Assembly (NCBI GenBank): GCA_003116975.1 | Contig: BGKB01000026.1 | Span: 682,001-746,000, forward strand | DNA length: 64,000 bases | Direction: 5' to 3' | Source of the DNA: Aurantiochytrium sp. KH105 | Taxonomy: Eukaryota; Sar; Bigyra; Thraustochytrida; Thraustochytriidae | Shown: positions 46,865 through 57,161 of the stretch, in pieces | How the letters are laid out: each line of letters begins with the position of its first letter | Numbering within the stretch: position 1 is the first letter of the stretch | Position numbers and translations under genes: made by a program | The notes under the pieces: model-generated | Seen by the model: the letters and a program-made list of their open reading frames with translations, nothing else | Databases searched by the model: none | What the model was told of the DNA's origin: nothing

Positions 46865-48658
46865 TTAGAAGAGGCCGCTGATCTGGCCGTTCTCGTTGAC
46901 GGTGATGTCGAGGGCCGAGGGGCGCTTGGGGAGGCCAGGCATGGTCATGACAGAGCCAGTGAGGACGACAACGAACTCGGCACCCGCGGCAAGGCGGACG
47001 TCCTGTACATGGAGAGTGTGGCCCTCGGGAGCGTTGACGAGCGAGGCGTCATCACTGAAGCTGTACTGGGTCTTGGCAATGCACACAGGGAGGTGGCCGT
47101 AGCCGTCCTTCTGGAAGCGCTTGAGCTTGGTGAGGGCCTCCTTGGAAATTTCGACACCCTTGGCGCGGTAGAGTTCGGTGGCAATGGTGGAGATCTTGTC
47201 GACGAGGGGCATCTCGTCGGGGTAAAGGGGCTTAAACTTGGAGGTGTCAGCCTTGTCGCAGAGACCCTGGACGGCCTTGGCGAGCTCGAGGGCGCCCTCG
47301 CCACCGTGCTGCCACTGCTCGGCGACAACGGCATCAACGCCAAGCTCCTTGCAGAGGTCCTTGACGACCTGGATCTCAGCCTCAGTGTCGGTGGGGAAGC
47401 GGTTGATGGAGACGACGCTCTCGACGCCGAACTTGGCGACGTTCTCGATGTGGCGGAGAAGGTTGGGCATGCCGTCCCGCACGGCCTGGGTGTTCTCCGT
47501 GGTGAGCTCCTTGGCATCGACACCACCGTGGAGCTTGAGGGCACGAACGGTGGCGACAATGACGGCGGCCGAGGGGGCGAGGCCGGCCTTGCGGCACTTG
47601 ATGTCGAAGAACTTCTCGGCACCAAGGTCAGCGCCGAAGCCACCCTCGGTGACCACGTAGTCGGAGAGGGCGAGGGCGGCGCGCGTGCCGACGACGGACG
47701 AGCAGCCGTGGGCGATGTTGGCGAAGGGTCCACCGTGGATGACGGCAAGGTTGTGCTCGAGGGTCTGGACGACGTTGGGGTTGAAGGCGTCCTTGAGGAG
47801 CGCGGTCATGGCGCCCTCGGCGCCGATGTCGCGGCAGGTAACGGCCTCCTTGCCGCCGCGGGTGTAGCCGACGACGATGTTGCCGAGGCGGGTCTTGAGG
47901 TCCTCGAGGTCGGTGGCAAGGCAGAAGATGGCCATGACCTCGGAGGCGACGGTGATGTCAAAGAAGCTCTGGCGCGGGACGCCGTCACCAGTGCCGCCAA
48001 GGCCAAGGGTGATGTTGCGGAGCGCGCGGTCGTTCATGTCGAGGACGCGTCCCCACTCGACGCGGCGCACGTCGAGCTGGGGCTTGGCATTCCACTGGAT
48101 GTGGTTGTCGATCATGGCGGAGAGCAGGTTATGGGCCGTGCTGATGGCGTGGAGATCGCCGGTGAAGTGGAGGTTGATGTCAGCCATGGGCACGACCTGG
48201 GCGTAGCCACCGCCGGCGGCGCCGCCCTTGACGCCAAAGACGGGTCCGAGCGAAGGCTCGCGGAGGGCGGCGATGGCGGTAGTGTCGGAAAGTTTGTTGA
48301 GGCCGTCGGCGAGGCCGACGCTGGTGCAGGTCTTGCCCTCGCCGGCCTTGGTCGGCGTGAGGGCGGTGACGAGCACGAGCTTGCCCTTGGCGGGCTGTTT
48401 GGCGAAGTTGACATCGAGCTTGGCCTTGTAGCGGCCGTAGAGGGCGTACGAGTCCGGGTCGGTGATCTTGACGCGGTCCGCGAGCACGTCGTGGATCGGC
48501 TTGAGCTCGGCCGCGAGCGCGATGCGCTCGTCCGGGTTGTCCGGCGCCTTTTGCGAGGTCGACATGGCGCGGAAGCTCATGCGCACGGTCAGGTTGCCGC
48601 GCCTGCTGCCCGCCATGGCCGCCGCGGCGCCCAGCCGCAGGCTCGACATGGCCGTCAT
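46865..48658 (-). CDS. Formate-tetrahydrofolate ligase (10-formyl-THF synthetase), monofunctional
   Basis: A 597-residue enzyme that makes 10-formyltetrahydrofolate from formate, ATP and THF. The ATP loop TPTKAGEGKT is near 101-110. Other family blocks are LREPSLGPVFGVKGGAAGGG, MADINLHFTGDLHAI, RRVEWGRVLDMNDRALRNI, HGGPFANIAHGCSS and the end MTMPGLPKRPSALDITVNEN. There is no dehydrogenase/cyclohydrolase domain, so this is the monofunctional form rather than the trifunctional C1-THF synthase of animals and fungi. About 35 residues precede the mature-like start and are rich in Arg, Ser and Ala without acids, so mitochondrial import is plausible. ATGs at 48658 and 48649 are both possible. The frame upstream only reads a CCTG-repeat translation. 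It converges on IFT122. Confidence 0.95.
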   Translation of the reverse strand: MTAMSSLRLGAAAAMAGSRRGNLTVRMSFRAMSTSQKAPDNPDERIALAAELKPIHDVLADRVKITDPDSYALYGRYKAKLDVNFAKQPAKGKLVLVTALTPTKAGEGKTCTSVGLADGLNKLSDTTAIAALREPSLGPVFGVKGGAAGGGYAQVVPMADINLHFTGDLHAISTAHNLLSAMIDNHIQWNAKPQLDVRRVEWGRVLDMNDRALRNITLGLGGTGDGVPRQSFFDITVASEVMAIFCLATDLEDLKTRLGNIVVGYTRGGKEAVTCRDIGAEGAMTALLKDAFNPNVVQTLEHNLAVIHGGPFANIAHGCSSVVGTRAALALSDYVVTEGGFGADLGAEKFFDIKCRKAGLAPSAAVIVATVRALKLHGGVDAKELTTENTQAVRDGMPNLLRHIENVAKFGVESVVSINRFPTDTEAEIQVVKDLCKELGVDAVVAEQWQHGGEGALELAKAVQGLCDKADTSKFKPLYPDEMPLVDKISTIATELYRAKGVEISKEALTKLKRFQKDGYGHLPVCIAKTQYSFSDDASLVNAPEGHTLHVQDVRLAAGAEFVVVLTGSVMTMPGLPKRPSALDITVNENGQISGLF

Positions 48659-48671
48659 CTCCTCTCTGCTC

Positions 48672-48672
48672 G

Positions 48673-48716
<44 letters not shown>

Positions 48717-48718
48717 CT
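48672..48718. repeat. (CCTG)n simple repeat
   Basis: About eleven CCTG units immediately upstream of the FTHFS start, in the presumed 5' leader. Confidence 0.9.
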
Positions 48719-49235
48719 CTTCTGCGTGCGGCTGCTGCTGCTCTTCTTGCGCTCGGAGTTTCCGTTCTGCCTGCCTGCCTGCCGCGCCCGCCCAGCCGAG
48801 CCCGAGCCGTCAGCTTTGCTTTCCGCTTCCCGCCACGACTTCGGCCAGCTGCAGGTGGTAGTAGAGTCGTCGCTCTCTCCTCCGCGCATACTGCACGCGT
48901 GGCGAGCACTGCATGCAGACAAACACGCGCGAGATACCGCGCCCTTCGCGCATACGCGCATATACCCGCACGCTACTCCACGCGTACTGCAGAGACAGGC
49001 AGGCAGGCAGGCAGGCAGACAGACATACGTTGGGCCCGCCTGGCCCAGACCAGCCGGGGAAGCGCCGCCGCGCCCGCCCGGGTGAAGTCAAGCGCGGCGA
49101 GCTGGCGCGATCTCAGCCGGGAGAGCAGGCTGCGGCAGGCGGCGAGCGAGCGAGCGAGCGGGCGTGCGCGCGGGCGTGCAGCAGCGCCCTGTGCGCGCGG
49201 CGGGCGGCCTTTGCGAGCGTCGACCCCGCTTGTGT

Positions 49236-49325
49236 CATCTCCCATCTCGTGTCATCACCTCATCTCATCTCATCTCATCGCACCTCAGCTCGGCTTATCT
49301 CGGCGCAGCTTATCTCAGCTCGTCT
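49236..49325. repeat. (CATCT)n imperfect repeat
   Basis: Pentamers CATCT, CACCT and TATCT alternate over 90 bp. Confidence 0.75.
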
Positions 49326-49968
49326 CGCGAGCTTACCTGCGCAGTGTGCGGCGACTCTGCGAAAGGCGTCGCGGCGGCGGAGGCGCGAACCGCCCGCCGC
49401 TCGCGCGCCCGCCGAGGCAGCTTCAGGCGGAAAAGCGGCGCCGGGTCGCGCCCTCGCGGCGACTGCATGCGCTGCACTGCATTATAACTGTAAATACACA
49501 CTGCTCGGCCCGCACTATACGGACTGTGACTGCCCGGTCTGTAATAGGCGTAAACCCCGCGGCACTGTGAAGGAGACACCTTGCCATGGTTGAAGGAGAC
49601 CCGGATAGTGGAAAAGGCCACAGGCGCAGACGAGACGGCCTCCGGGAAAACCGCACGAAAAGTCGCGCGGGGCCCCGGAGGTGGAAGCAAGACTCGTGAA
49701 ACAGCGGCGGAGAGGACGAAGCACGCACCGGCGAAGACGACCAGGCTCAGCGAGGACGCGCCGGCCTTGGCCTTTTGCGCGCCGGGCGCCGCCGGATCGA
49801 GCGCGACTTCACTGCAGCGGAGAGAGGGTGTGTGCCGGAAATCCGGGGCGGCGACCCGGAATTCCGCGGCTAATCTGGGACGATGGCGGGCGGCTATAAA
49901 AGCGAAAGGCGAAGCAAAGCAAGATCAGGGAAGAGACTTTTTGGATTAGGACGTTGAGGCTACATACA

Positions 49969-50568
49969 TCACCAAGAGCGTGAGCGAGATGTGTCAGCGG
50001 GAGGGTGCGGATAATGCCACGAGTCCTGCGGGCGATCAGGCGCGTGGACATCGTCCCAGGAGGAGGAGTGTGAGGAGGGCGCATGCTCGCGAGACGAGGA
50101 CATCTCGTCGTTGGCGCGGAAAAGCTTGATGAGAGGGTCGTCCAAGTCGGCCTCATGGTCATGGGTGCCGACGTGCTTGTCGTAGTGTGGATCCACCGAG
50201 CTGCCGAGCTCCTTGAAGGTGGCCACGCGCTCTTGATATGGCGAGAGCTCAGGCTTCGAGTACTTTTGCATAATGTAGTGAAGCGTGTGGGCATGGTTGC
50301 GTGCCGCCACCATGGAACCAAGCATCATACCTGCTGCAAACGTCACGAGCGGGGTCGCAAAGGCATGCTTGCGTTCGAGCTTGAGCTTCTTGACGGCCTC
50401 GAGATGGCTCGCGGCACGGAAACCAACCACGCCAGCCAAAAACCCTGCCGCGCCGCCCTCCAGGCCGCTCATGTATATGCCTTTACGCATTTCATTGAGA
50501 GCTTGTCGGTCTGATTCCGAAAGCATCTTTTCAATGGCGCGCTCCGACTCCATCTTGCGGCCCAGCAT
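49969..50568 (-). CDS. Small two-TM protein, unknown function
   Basis: A 199-residue protein not assigned to a family. It starts with a polar helix (residues ~5-30), followed by two hydrophobic, glycine-rich segments, GLEGGAAGFLAGVVGF near 34-50 and TPLVTFAAGMMLGSMVAA near 72-90, separated by a basic stretch KKLKLERKH. The remainder is soluble, His/Asp/Ser-rich, with ERVATFKELG near 113 and a disordered C-terminus ending SRSRSW. Small-residue helices with a basic loop resemble small mitochondrial inner-membrane or assembly proteins, but this is only an impression. The ATG at 50568 was chosen; the frame upstream has no ATG and reads VFLFDGFPLLCA, so an upstream exon cannot be ruled out. Confidence 0.65.
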   Translation of the reverse strand: MLGRKMESERAIEKMLSESDRQALNEMRKGIYMSGLEGGAAGFLAGVVGFRAASHLEAVKKLKLERKHAFATPLVTFAAGMMLGSMVAARNHAHTLHYIMQKYSKPELSPYQERVATFKELGSSVDPHYDKHVGTHDHEADLDDPLIKLFRANDEMSSSREHAPSSHSSSWDDVHAPDRPQDSWHYPHPPADTSRSRSW

Positions 50569-51369
50569 CGCGCAGAGCAAAGGAAACCCGTCAAACAAGA
50601 AGACCAACCTTGAAGAACGAACTCTTGGCTCCTATGGCTCACGACCTAGAATCTGTCTGCCTCTATGTCTGCCTGTCCGTCTGCCTGTTTGCACAAAGGA
50701 CCTGGCAGCGCTGCGTGAAAACCAAAGACGCCACGGGCTTTGCGGACTCACACGAAACGTCTCGAGATCGCAACGCGTCTTGTACTGCGCTTCGCTTCAC
50801 TCTTCTTCTCTTGGAGCTGCTGCTGCACCGAGGCGCGAGCCCTTCGAAGGAGTACGCTCCTGCAAGACGCGACCCGTCTCGTCTAGCCTCGGCGTGCTCA
50901 CTACTCGTGCCGAGTGAGGCAGCTTTGTTTCGTTCGCGGCGCGGTCGGAGACTTTGGCCCGGGCTTTCGATCATTCGATCGGATCTCGACGACCACAGTG
51001 AGCGAAAGCCTTGCAAGTGCGGAATTCCGAATCGTGACAATGGCCTATCGCCAATACTCCACTTGCCCTCTTTTATTTCTTTTTCCTTTTTCTTTCTGCA
51101 ACAACATTTGCTTATTCCTGGCTTGCTTTGTTTTCGACATAATTTGCAAGAGCTGCATGTCGAAAACGTTCAAATCGCGTGCGTGCTTGCAAGCATAGCA
51201 GTTCTGGCCAGCTTATTGGATTTGTGCAGCTCAAATCTTGCTTGTTTTTCTGTTTGGCTTTTTTCCGGCCTGGCTGGGCTGCCTGCTTGCTTGTGCAACA
51301 ACCCGTGAATAGCAAAATAAATACCAAGTCCCCGGCCGGTCGTTCGCCCATCCGCGAGGTGCGGCCACG
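50569..51369. other. Divergent spacer
   Basis: This 0.8 kb region lies between the small membrane protein gene and the MscS-like gene. It includes GTCTGCCT repeats near 50650-50690 and a T/C-rich stretch at 51065-51110. No gene was recognised. Confidence 0.5.
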
Positions 51370-53094
51370 ATGCGGAGACGACCAGCTCTGGACCTCGAAG
51401 AACCCGCGTCGAGCGGGAGCGCAGCGAGCCCGCCTTCGCCGCGGTCGCCGCGCGAAAGGAGGCACGAGAGACTCGCCTCGCTCAAGACCCTCGGAGGCCT
51501 CCTGTGCCTCGGCGCGCTCCTCATCGTCTTTCCCGAGGCGCGCTACGTGGCGACCGGGGACCGCGAGTGGCTTGCGGGCAAGGAAACACCAATTCTTGAC
51601 ACGGTCATCGGACCCGGGCGCAATCTTGTCCTCAATTACTTGCGATGGATCCTCGCCGTGGCCCTGCTCGTCTACCTGGACTCCATCGTGGAAAACAAGA
51701 TCCACGAATACGCCGAGACGACAGAGCGTAACATTAACGAGCGTCGATCCTCTTCTCTCTTCAACTTGCCAAGCAAAGAATCGACCGACGATGAGGACGA
51801 GGATCCCCTCATGAATTCCGAAAGCACGCCTTTGGGCGCCGGCCTCGACTCCATGCGAAGATCGCGCCAAATGTACATGGTTGACATGTTCTTGGTGAAA
51901 ATTCTTCTCGTGTTCTTTCCGAGCGTGCAAGTACAGCGGCTTTCGCTTGCCCAAGCTGTGCGGTCGGCTTCTCTTGCGCGCGCTGCCGGTTTCGACTTGG
52001 GGGCTCCGCCATCAACCGCATCCACGACGGATGCAAGTCGAGAACCGTCGCTGGACCAACACGGTGTTGGAGGCGCGTCAGGGGGCGCACATGCCGTGGG
52101 TAGCGGGCATTCAGAGAATGCGACGGTGCGTACACCCCTCCCCCTTCGACGTTTCATGTCGACGACCGTTGAGCATGGCATCGGTCTCATCACCTTTCAC
52201 CGGGGCATCACAAGGACCAATACGCCCATGACCGAGCGTCTTGTGAGTTGGTGCACCCTTATCATTCTTGTTTCCTTGGCGACGCTGGCAACGCTTGAAC
52301 TTGGGATTTCAACAAAACAAAGCATCCTCAAGATTCTACGTGCCGCCTGCGTGCTTCGCGTCTTTGTGCCATTATCTACTGCAGCGGCAGTCATCATGGA
52401 GGACCTCATTGCTCGAACCGGCTCGCAGAGTATCCTCAAAGACTCTTGGAAAATTCTCACGAGTGCGCTGCAAATGTGTCTATGGCTCGTCACTGTGACG
52501 AGCGTGCTCGCCTCGCTGGGATTCGACATGTCCTCGTATGTGGCAGGATTGGGGATCAGCTCCATTGCTGCCGCATTTGCGGCCCAGGCGGCCTTGCGTG
52601 ATATGATTGCCACCGCCTCGCTTTTGGCGGATCATCCCTTTAGCATGGGCGATCGCGTCGTCTTCAATGGCACGGAGGCTATCGTGCGCCGCATTGGTTT
52701 TCGGAGCACGCACTTTGTCACCACATATAACGGCGAGACCATGGTCGTCCCAAACGGGGAGCTCATCTCGGGTAAAATTTTCAACCGAACCAAAATGCGA
52801 AGACGACGCGTAAAGAATCACTTGTGCGTGCACTACGAGACCTCCCCGCGTCGAATGGAGATCGTGCGAGACCTCATCGAAAGGGCATTCGCAGACGCAC
52901 CTGAAGCCGAATTTGTCTATGCACATCTCATGGAGCTCGGTCCGCGGGGAGCTCGTTTCGAGTATGTATTCGAGCTTCCAGGAAACGACAATCATGTGTA
53001 CAAGGATGCCCAGCATGCCATCAATCTTGCTCTCTTTCGCCTTTTCTCTGAGAATTCCATCCAGCTCACATTATTTCAAGATGAGACAACATGA
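51370..53094 (+). CDS. MscS-like mechanosensitive ion channel
   Basis: A 574-residue membrane protein. The C-terminal third matches the MscS core: a pore-lining helix rich in Gly/Ala (YVAGLGISSIAAAFAAQAAL), then the beta domain DHPFSMGDRVVFNGTEAIVR, RSTHFVTTYNGETMVVPNGE and LISGKIFNRTK. Upstream are about five hydrophobic helices: LGGLLCLGALLIVFPEA, YLRWILAVALLVYLD, a third near 170-185 (MFLVKILLVFFPSV), WCTLIILVSLATLATLELG and LQMCLWLVTVTSVLASLGF. A Ser/Asp-rich loop separates the first helices. Such channels open on membrane tension and release osmolytes; location may be plasma membrane or organelle. It starts at the ATG at 51370. The last 25 codons and the following bases are duplicated immediately downstream. 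Confidence 0.9.
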   Translation: MRRRPALDLEEPASSGSAASPPSPRSPRERRHERLASLKTLGGLLCLGALLIVFPEARYVATGDREWLAGKETPILDTVIGPGRNLVLNYLRWILAVALLVYLDSIVENKIHEYAETTERNINERRSSSLFNLPSKESTDDEDEDPLMNSESTPLGAGLDSMRRSRQMYMVDMFLVKILLVFFPSVQVQRLSLAQAVRSASLARAAGFDLGAPPSTASTTDASREPSLDQHGVGGASGGAHAVGSGHSENATVRTPLPLRRFMSTTVEHGIGLITFHRGITRTNTPMTERLVSWCTLIILVSLATLATLELGISTKQSILKILRAACVLRVFVPLSTAAAVIMEDLIARTGSQSILKDSWKILTSALQMCLWLVTVTSVLASLGFDMSSYVAGLGISSIAAAFAAQAALRDMIATASLLADHPFSMGDRVVFNGTEAIVRRIGFRSTHFVTTYNGETMVVPNGELISGKIFNRTKMRRRRVKNHLCVHYETSPRRMEIVRDLIERAFADAPEAEFVYAHLMELGPRGARFEYVFELPGNDNHVYKDAQHAINLALFRLFSENSIQLTLFQDETT

Positions 53095-53283
53095 TCGCAA
53101 CCCTACTAACCTTTGCCCACTTCGCCTTTTTGGAGCTACACCATGCCATCAATCTTGCTCTCGTTCGCGCCTTTCCTCTGACATTTCTATCCAGCTCGCA
53201 TTATTACAAGATGAGATTTCAAGATGAAAACACGTGATCGCGACGATCGCCTTATTTGCCTACCCCATCATTTTGGGGCCACA
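53013..53283 (+). repeat. Imperfect tandem duplication of the MscS gene 3' end
   Basis: CATGCCATCAATCTTGCTCT begins at 53014 inside the last codons of the channel gene and again at about 53142. Both copies continue through a region coding or resembling IQLTLFQDE and the bases CATGATCGC / CGTGATCGC. The second copy has indels and lies past the stop codon, so it is untranslated. Confidence 0.8.
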
Positions 53284-55763
53284 ATGTCTGTGTCTCCGCC
53301 CCTATCCCCTGTGTATAATCTTCTCGTTGATGTTCGAATGTTTTTTCTGGCTTTTCAAGTGCTAATCAGATTTTTCCCGCCACATCCTCTCGCGTCATCC
53401 ACCAAATCCTGCCCGCGTCTCGTGTGGCTCTCGACGTCATCGTGCAAAAGAACCAGGGTTTCGCAACGGGGTGTACTCTGTGAAAGTCATGTGTTGACAC
53501 CACGAATCCACAACGAGCTTTATCGCCCCAATGTGTCTCCAAAGCTCTCTGTCTACCCCCCGGCGCTGGAGGACCACTCATTAGCTGCGGCGCGATGAAT
53601 GGGCGGCTGCAGCCGCGCAGCAAAAGCGCAACCTCAACGCGCGCCCGTCCATGCGCGCAGAGCGTGCCGCGGGCCGCGGCAGCTCGAGGGTCGAGCGCGG
53701 GTAGACTCAACCGCCCGCATGGGCGCGCTCGTGCTTGCGCACGTGTAAATCCGTACGTATACGAAGTAGGGAGCTCGAGAACGGTACGTGCATATTGTTT
53801 GTCGTTCACGACAAGGACAAGACCGACGCGGAGAGGGGCGAGAAGGAGTGCCGGAAGAGGTCGGATAAGGATAGGGTAGGATAGAATAGGATAGAAGCAA
53901 GCAAGCTGCCGCACATGACGAGTGTCTTGCCGCCCCAGTCGGACGAGGAAAAACCTCATTGGCGAGAATATAGACCTCCAGCCAAATATAATCTGATGCA
54001 ATGGCAGCTCGCTCGTGAGCTATTCGAGAAAGGGTAGAGGTTAGAAGCTTCTGAGGAGCTATGGGAGATGAGGAGGAGCTCTTCTGTCGTTTTCATCGTT
54101 TCGCGCATTCTGTATCTCCGGCATGGCGTCGCTCAGGTGGCTCTGTCGGTCAAAAGCAATGCAACAGCATCCTGCGGAGCAGGCCCGGCGGCGCGTCAGC
54201 GTTTGCCTCAAGGTCGCGTGCCCACAAGGTGCGAGGCCCGGTCTGCTTTTTCCGCGACAGATGAACCGAGAGTAGGCGAGCTCCTTTATCATTTCGGGCA
54301 GGCCCAGAGCAGTAGGGAAGAGGATGGACGAAGGAGGGGAAGGCAAGGTGACGGATGCTGGAAATTTAAAAACGATCGTGGCCATGAGCACCGCAAGGTG
54401 CGCGGAGTGACCCACTTTGCAATCCAGCAAGATTTTCTCCTCGTATTCTGATTGTGGCCGTGTGGTGAATTCCGCCGTGGCCAGAAACTGGGAAAGCGGG
54501 GAAATATTCGAGCGTGGGTGAATGGATAGAAGAGGGTAGCGAAAGAGAGAGAGAGAGAAGTGGTCAAAGAGGCAACAACGACGGGCAGTGATATCTCTCT
54601 AAAGTTGGTCTGTCGAATATTAGTTTCGACATGCCCGTTCCAGGGAGAAACAGTAGTGTCGAGGTAGTGCTATAGGCCCTGAACAAGCTTGGCACCCTCT
54701 AGCGTTTCGAGCGCAAGGCAGGGCACCTGAACTTTTGGTCCCGGCTATTTACAAGTCGGCGCCGTTCGGGCAGGTGCCCACATCAGAAACATACATACTG
54801 CTCGTCACTCTTTGACGCGTCGCCAGGAGGGGAGGAAGGAAGGAAAGGAAAGAAGAGGTAGCTGAGCAACAAGTGACTGACGATACTTTCATCAATTCGA
54901 TCCAACAGAGTACGATGGCATGCGAAACTGCGAGCGAAGAGAGGAGAGAACTTCCCTTGGCGGTGTCGGTGTCGGCGAATGAGATCAACGAGCTTTCCTA
55001 AGGGTCTGAATTTGCAAGAATGACGATTACTTAGCTTACGACGCCGATACCGCGAGGCCAAGAGAAAGCGAGAGCGAGAGAGGTGGCGAGTACCTTGGAG
55101 GCAGAGCGAGAAAAGAAGGGCTTGCAAAACGCGGCAATCGAAGTGCAGGCATCCATCTATGCGTGCGAGCATCAACAATTGGGTGGTTTCGCTGAGGAAT
55201 TATATTCATGCGCGTCAATTGAGGGTTTTGCGCCCGTGAAACAAATCGACAGCACAATCCATTCATTTTCTGAGAACCACTTTTGCGTGTGTTCGCGCGC
55301 AGACAGTAGGCCGGACCTGCTGCACTGGAGGTGTCACCTCGCTCTCTTTGTTTATTCTCTCGTGCGGGCCGTTGACGATGATGTCGTATCCCATTTTATG
55401 GGGTCTCGTTCGGCTGACAGAATGTTTGATGCGAACAACGGAACCCTGAGTCAAAAGCCGCACGCAAGGCGAATTGGAATGCAGTGCGCACATTGTGATC
55501 CACCGCATGCTATCCTTTTACTTTCTTGCACTGTTCCCGTCCGAGATGGGTTGTTGGGGTGGTCGTAGGAGTCTACGGTGCCATTTTGATGTGTGGTCAA
55601 GTGAATGGAGGTGCGCGAGCCTTTCGGGAGGGCAGCTGAAAACTTACATGTGGCAAATTGTGCTTTTATTTCAAAAACAGGATCGACTCTTCATTGTACA
55701 TAAATTTGTATATTTTTTTACTTCATCTACTACCTGCAGCTCCCTCACTTGCAAAATCGGAAA
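53284..55763. other. Long spacer without a recognised gene
   Basis: This 2.5 kb region has only short frames without domain features. It contains a GGATA-type run near 53865-53896 and a GA run at 54542-54560. A spliced or non-coding gene cannot be excluded. Confidence 0.5.
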
Positions 55764-56885
55764 ATGATTCGACGTCGCCTTCTTTCGGCGTTTATCATCT
55801 GTTGCTGCATGTCGATGACGCTTAGTATGAGGCCAACAATTCCGGTGGAGCACGGTGGGGATGTTGAATTGGGCGTCATCGTTGGAAATCGGAAAGTCGT
55901 GGTCCGCCGGAATGAGGACTGGTCGCAAGCGAGCTACGAGGCTTGCCAGGAAGCATATCGAAATGGACTGTCCAACATAGAAGGCTGTCTTGTGGACGTT
56001 GCAGCGCATATACGGCGCCTCGAGACCGCGATTGACGTCAATGAGGAGTTGCATCATTTCGCGGAAGCTGCTCATGAACGCGAGGCAGTCGTTGTGACGA
56101 TCCGCGGTCTGATGAGTTCCGGGACTGGGTTTTTGCGCACACTCTTGCAAAAGAATTGCGCAAATCTAATGCACAACATTAGCGCCAGTGACATTGACAG
56201 CGATGGAATTCTTGGCTGGAAGCACGGGCACATCTTCCCATCTGAGGTGGAGCGCGTGCGTCAAGAATTTTACTCGCCATGGCACAGAGTACTTGTCATT
56301 GAACGCCAGGAAGACTCCTGGCTAGATTCTGTCGTTTCAATGATGCAGCGAGGCGCCCTGGGTGCTCCACTGCGAGAGTTGTTCGCGTCAGGTGATAAGA
56401 AAGAGGGATCTTTTGCAATTTCCAAGGTGTCCATGCGAACCTTTATGCAAACGCCCGTTCTGATCAAGTGCCCGTCCCGATTCAGCTGGCTTGGCAGGTA
56501 TTACAAGAGCGAGTATGGGGCCAAGGTATGTCTGTACGACGAGCTTTTGCAAGCGGGGGCGCATCTTTTGGATTACCGTTCGGCAATGCTGCGCAACTGG
56601 ACAGACACTGTCAACGATATCCTTGGCCCATCTTTGGGCAAGGTAGTTTCTTACGAAGCGTTGACGCATGGATCTCGTGAGGGGCGGGCAGAAGCTGCAA
56701 TTCAACTCTTTCGCTGGCTTCCCTCAGCTGCAAAGTGTACGCAGGAGGCCTCGCAGGTGCGTCTTGTGGATTCACACGTGAAAGAAGGAGGGATTAAGTA
56801 TTCTGTATTCGATCGCCGAGCTGCACAAGGTCGGTTCCAAGATAGTGTGGATGTTCAAGGTAGCTCACTTGACGTTTGCAAGTGA
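55764..56885 (+). CDS. Putative Golgi-type sulfotransferase-like protein
   Basis: A 373-residue protein. It starts MIRRR followed by a hydrophobic segment (LLSAFIICCCMSMTL, residues 6-20), the pattern of a signal peptide or type II anchor. A P-loop-like motif, VVTIRGLMSSGTGFLRTLL at about 110-128, matches the 5'-phosphosulfate-binding loop of PAPS-dependent sulfotransferases. LVIERQEDSWLDSVVSM at about 177-193, with Arg181 and Ser189, fits the 3'-phosphate-binding segment. Predicted role: transfer of sulfate from PAPS to a glycan or protein in the secretory pathway; substrate unknown. Cys residues in the lumenal part could form disulfides. The ATG at 55764 is the first in frame. It converges on the gene ending at 57162 with a 276 bp gap. 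Confidence 0.7.
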   Translation: MIRRRLLSAFIICCCMSMTLSMRPTIPVEHGGDVELGVIVGNRKVVVRRNEDWSQASYEACQEAYRNGLSNIEGCLVDVAAHIRRLETAIDVNEELHHFAEAAHEREAVVVTIRGLMSSGTGFLRTLLQKNCANLMHNISASDIDSDGILGWKHGHIFPSEVERVRQEFYSPWHRVLVIERQEDSWLDSVVSMMQRGALGAPLRELFASGDKKEGSFAISKVSMRTFMQTPVLIKCPSRFSWLGRYYKSEYGAKVCLYDELLQAGAHLLDYRSAMLRNWTDTVNDILGPSLGKVVSYEALTHGSREGRAEAAIQLFRWLPSAAKCTQEASQVRLVDSHVKEGGIKYSVFDRRAAQGRFQDSVDVQGSSLDVCK

Positions 56886-57161
56886 GGCAATGCCGAATGG
56901 CTTGAAACCGTGAGAGAATGCCGAGGTAGGATGCCGGCAGTAGCGTAACGAAACGAAAAACAGAGTTCTGTTGATTTTCGTTTTTTGGACTGCGCAAAGT
57001 CTCGAAGATGACGAGAAGGAAAGTAATGATAACATGATATAAAGTATTATGAAACGAGTATGTGCATGTGTACAAGTGCAAAGCCCACGGCAAGGGCTCA
57101 TGGTGTTCATGATAGTGGTCTGTATATACAAAAGAAAGGCGCGCAGAAGGTGGCTCGTCGC

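Larger units (their letters stand above)
48659..49968. other. GC-rich spacer with simple repeats
   Basis: This 1.3 kb region lies upstream of the FTHFS gene and downstream of the 199-residue membrane protein gene. It holds a CCTG run at 48672-48718, AGGC units near 48996-49022 and a CATCT run at 49236-49325. No gene was recognised. Confidence 0.6.

Noticed and set aside
48659-48961. N-terminal extension of the FTHFS protein
   Set aside because: It is a translation of the CCTG repeat (QAGRQAGR-type) without an ATG start.
46724-49570. A 948-codon open frame on the plus strand
   Set aside because: It is antisense to the formate-tetrahydrofolate ligase gene; its Gly/Val/Asp/Glu-rich product mirrors the codon bias of that gene and has no domain.
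53366-54001. A 211-codon minus-strand frame
   Set aside because: Biased composition with no motif; it falls in a spacer with short repeats such as GGATA.
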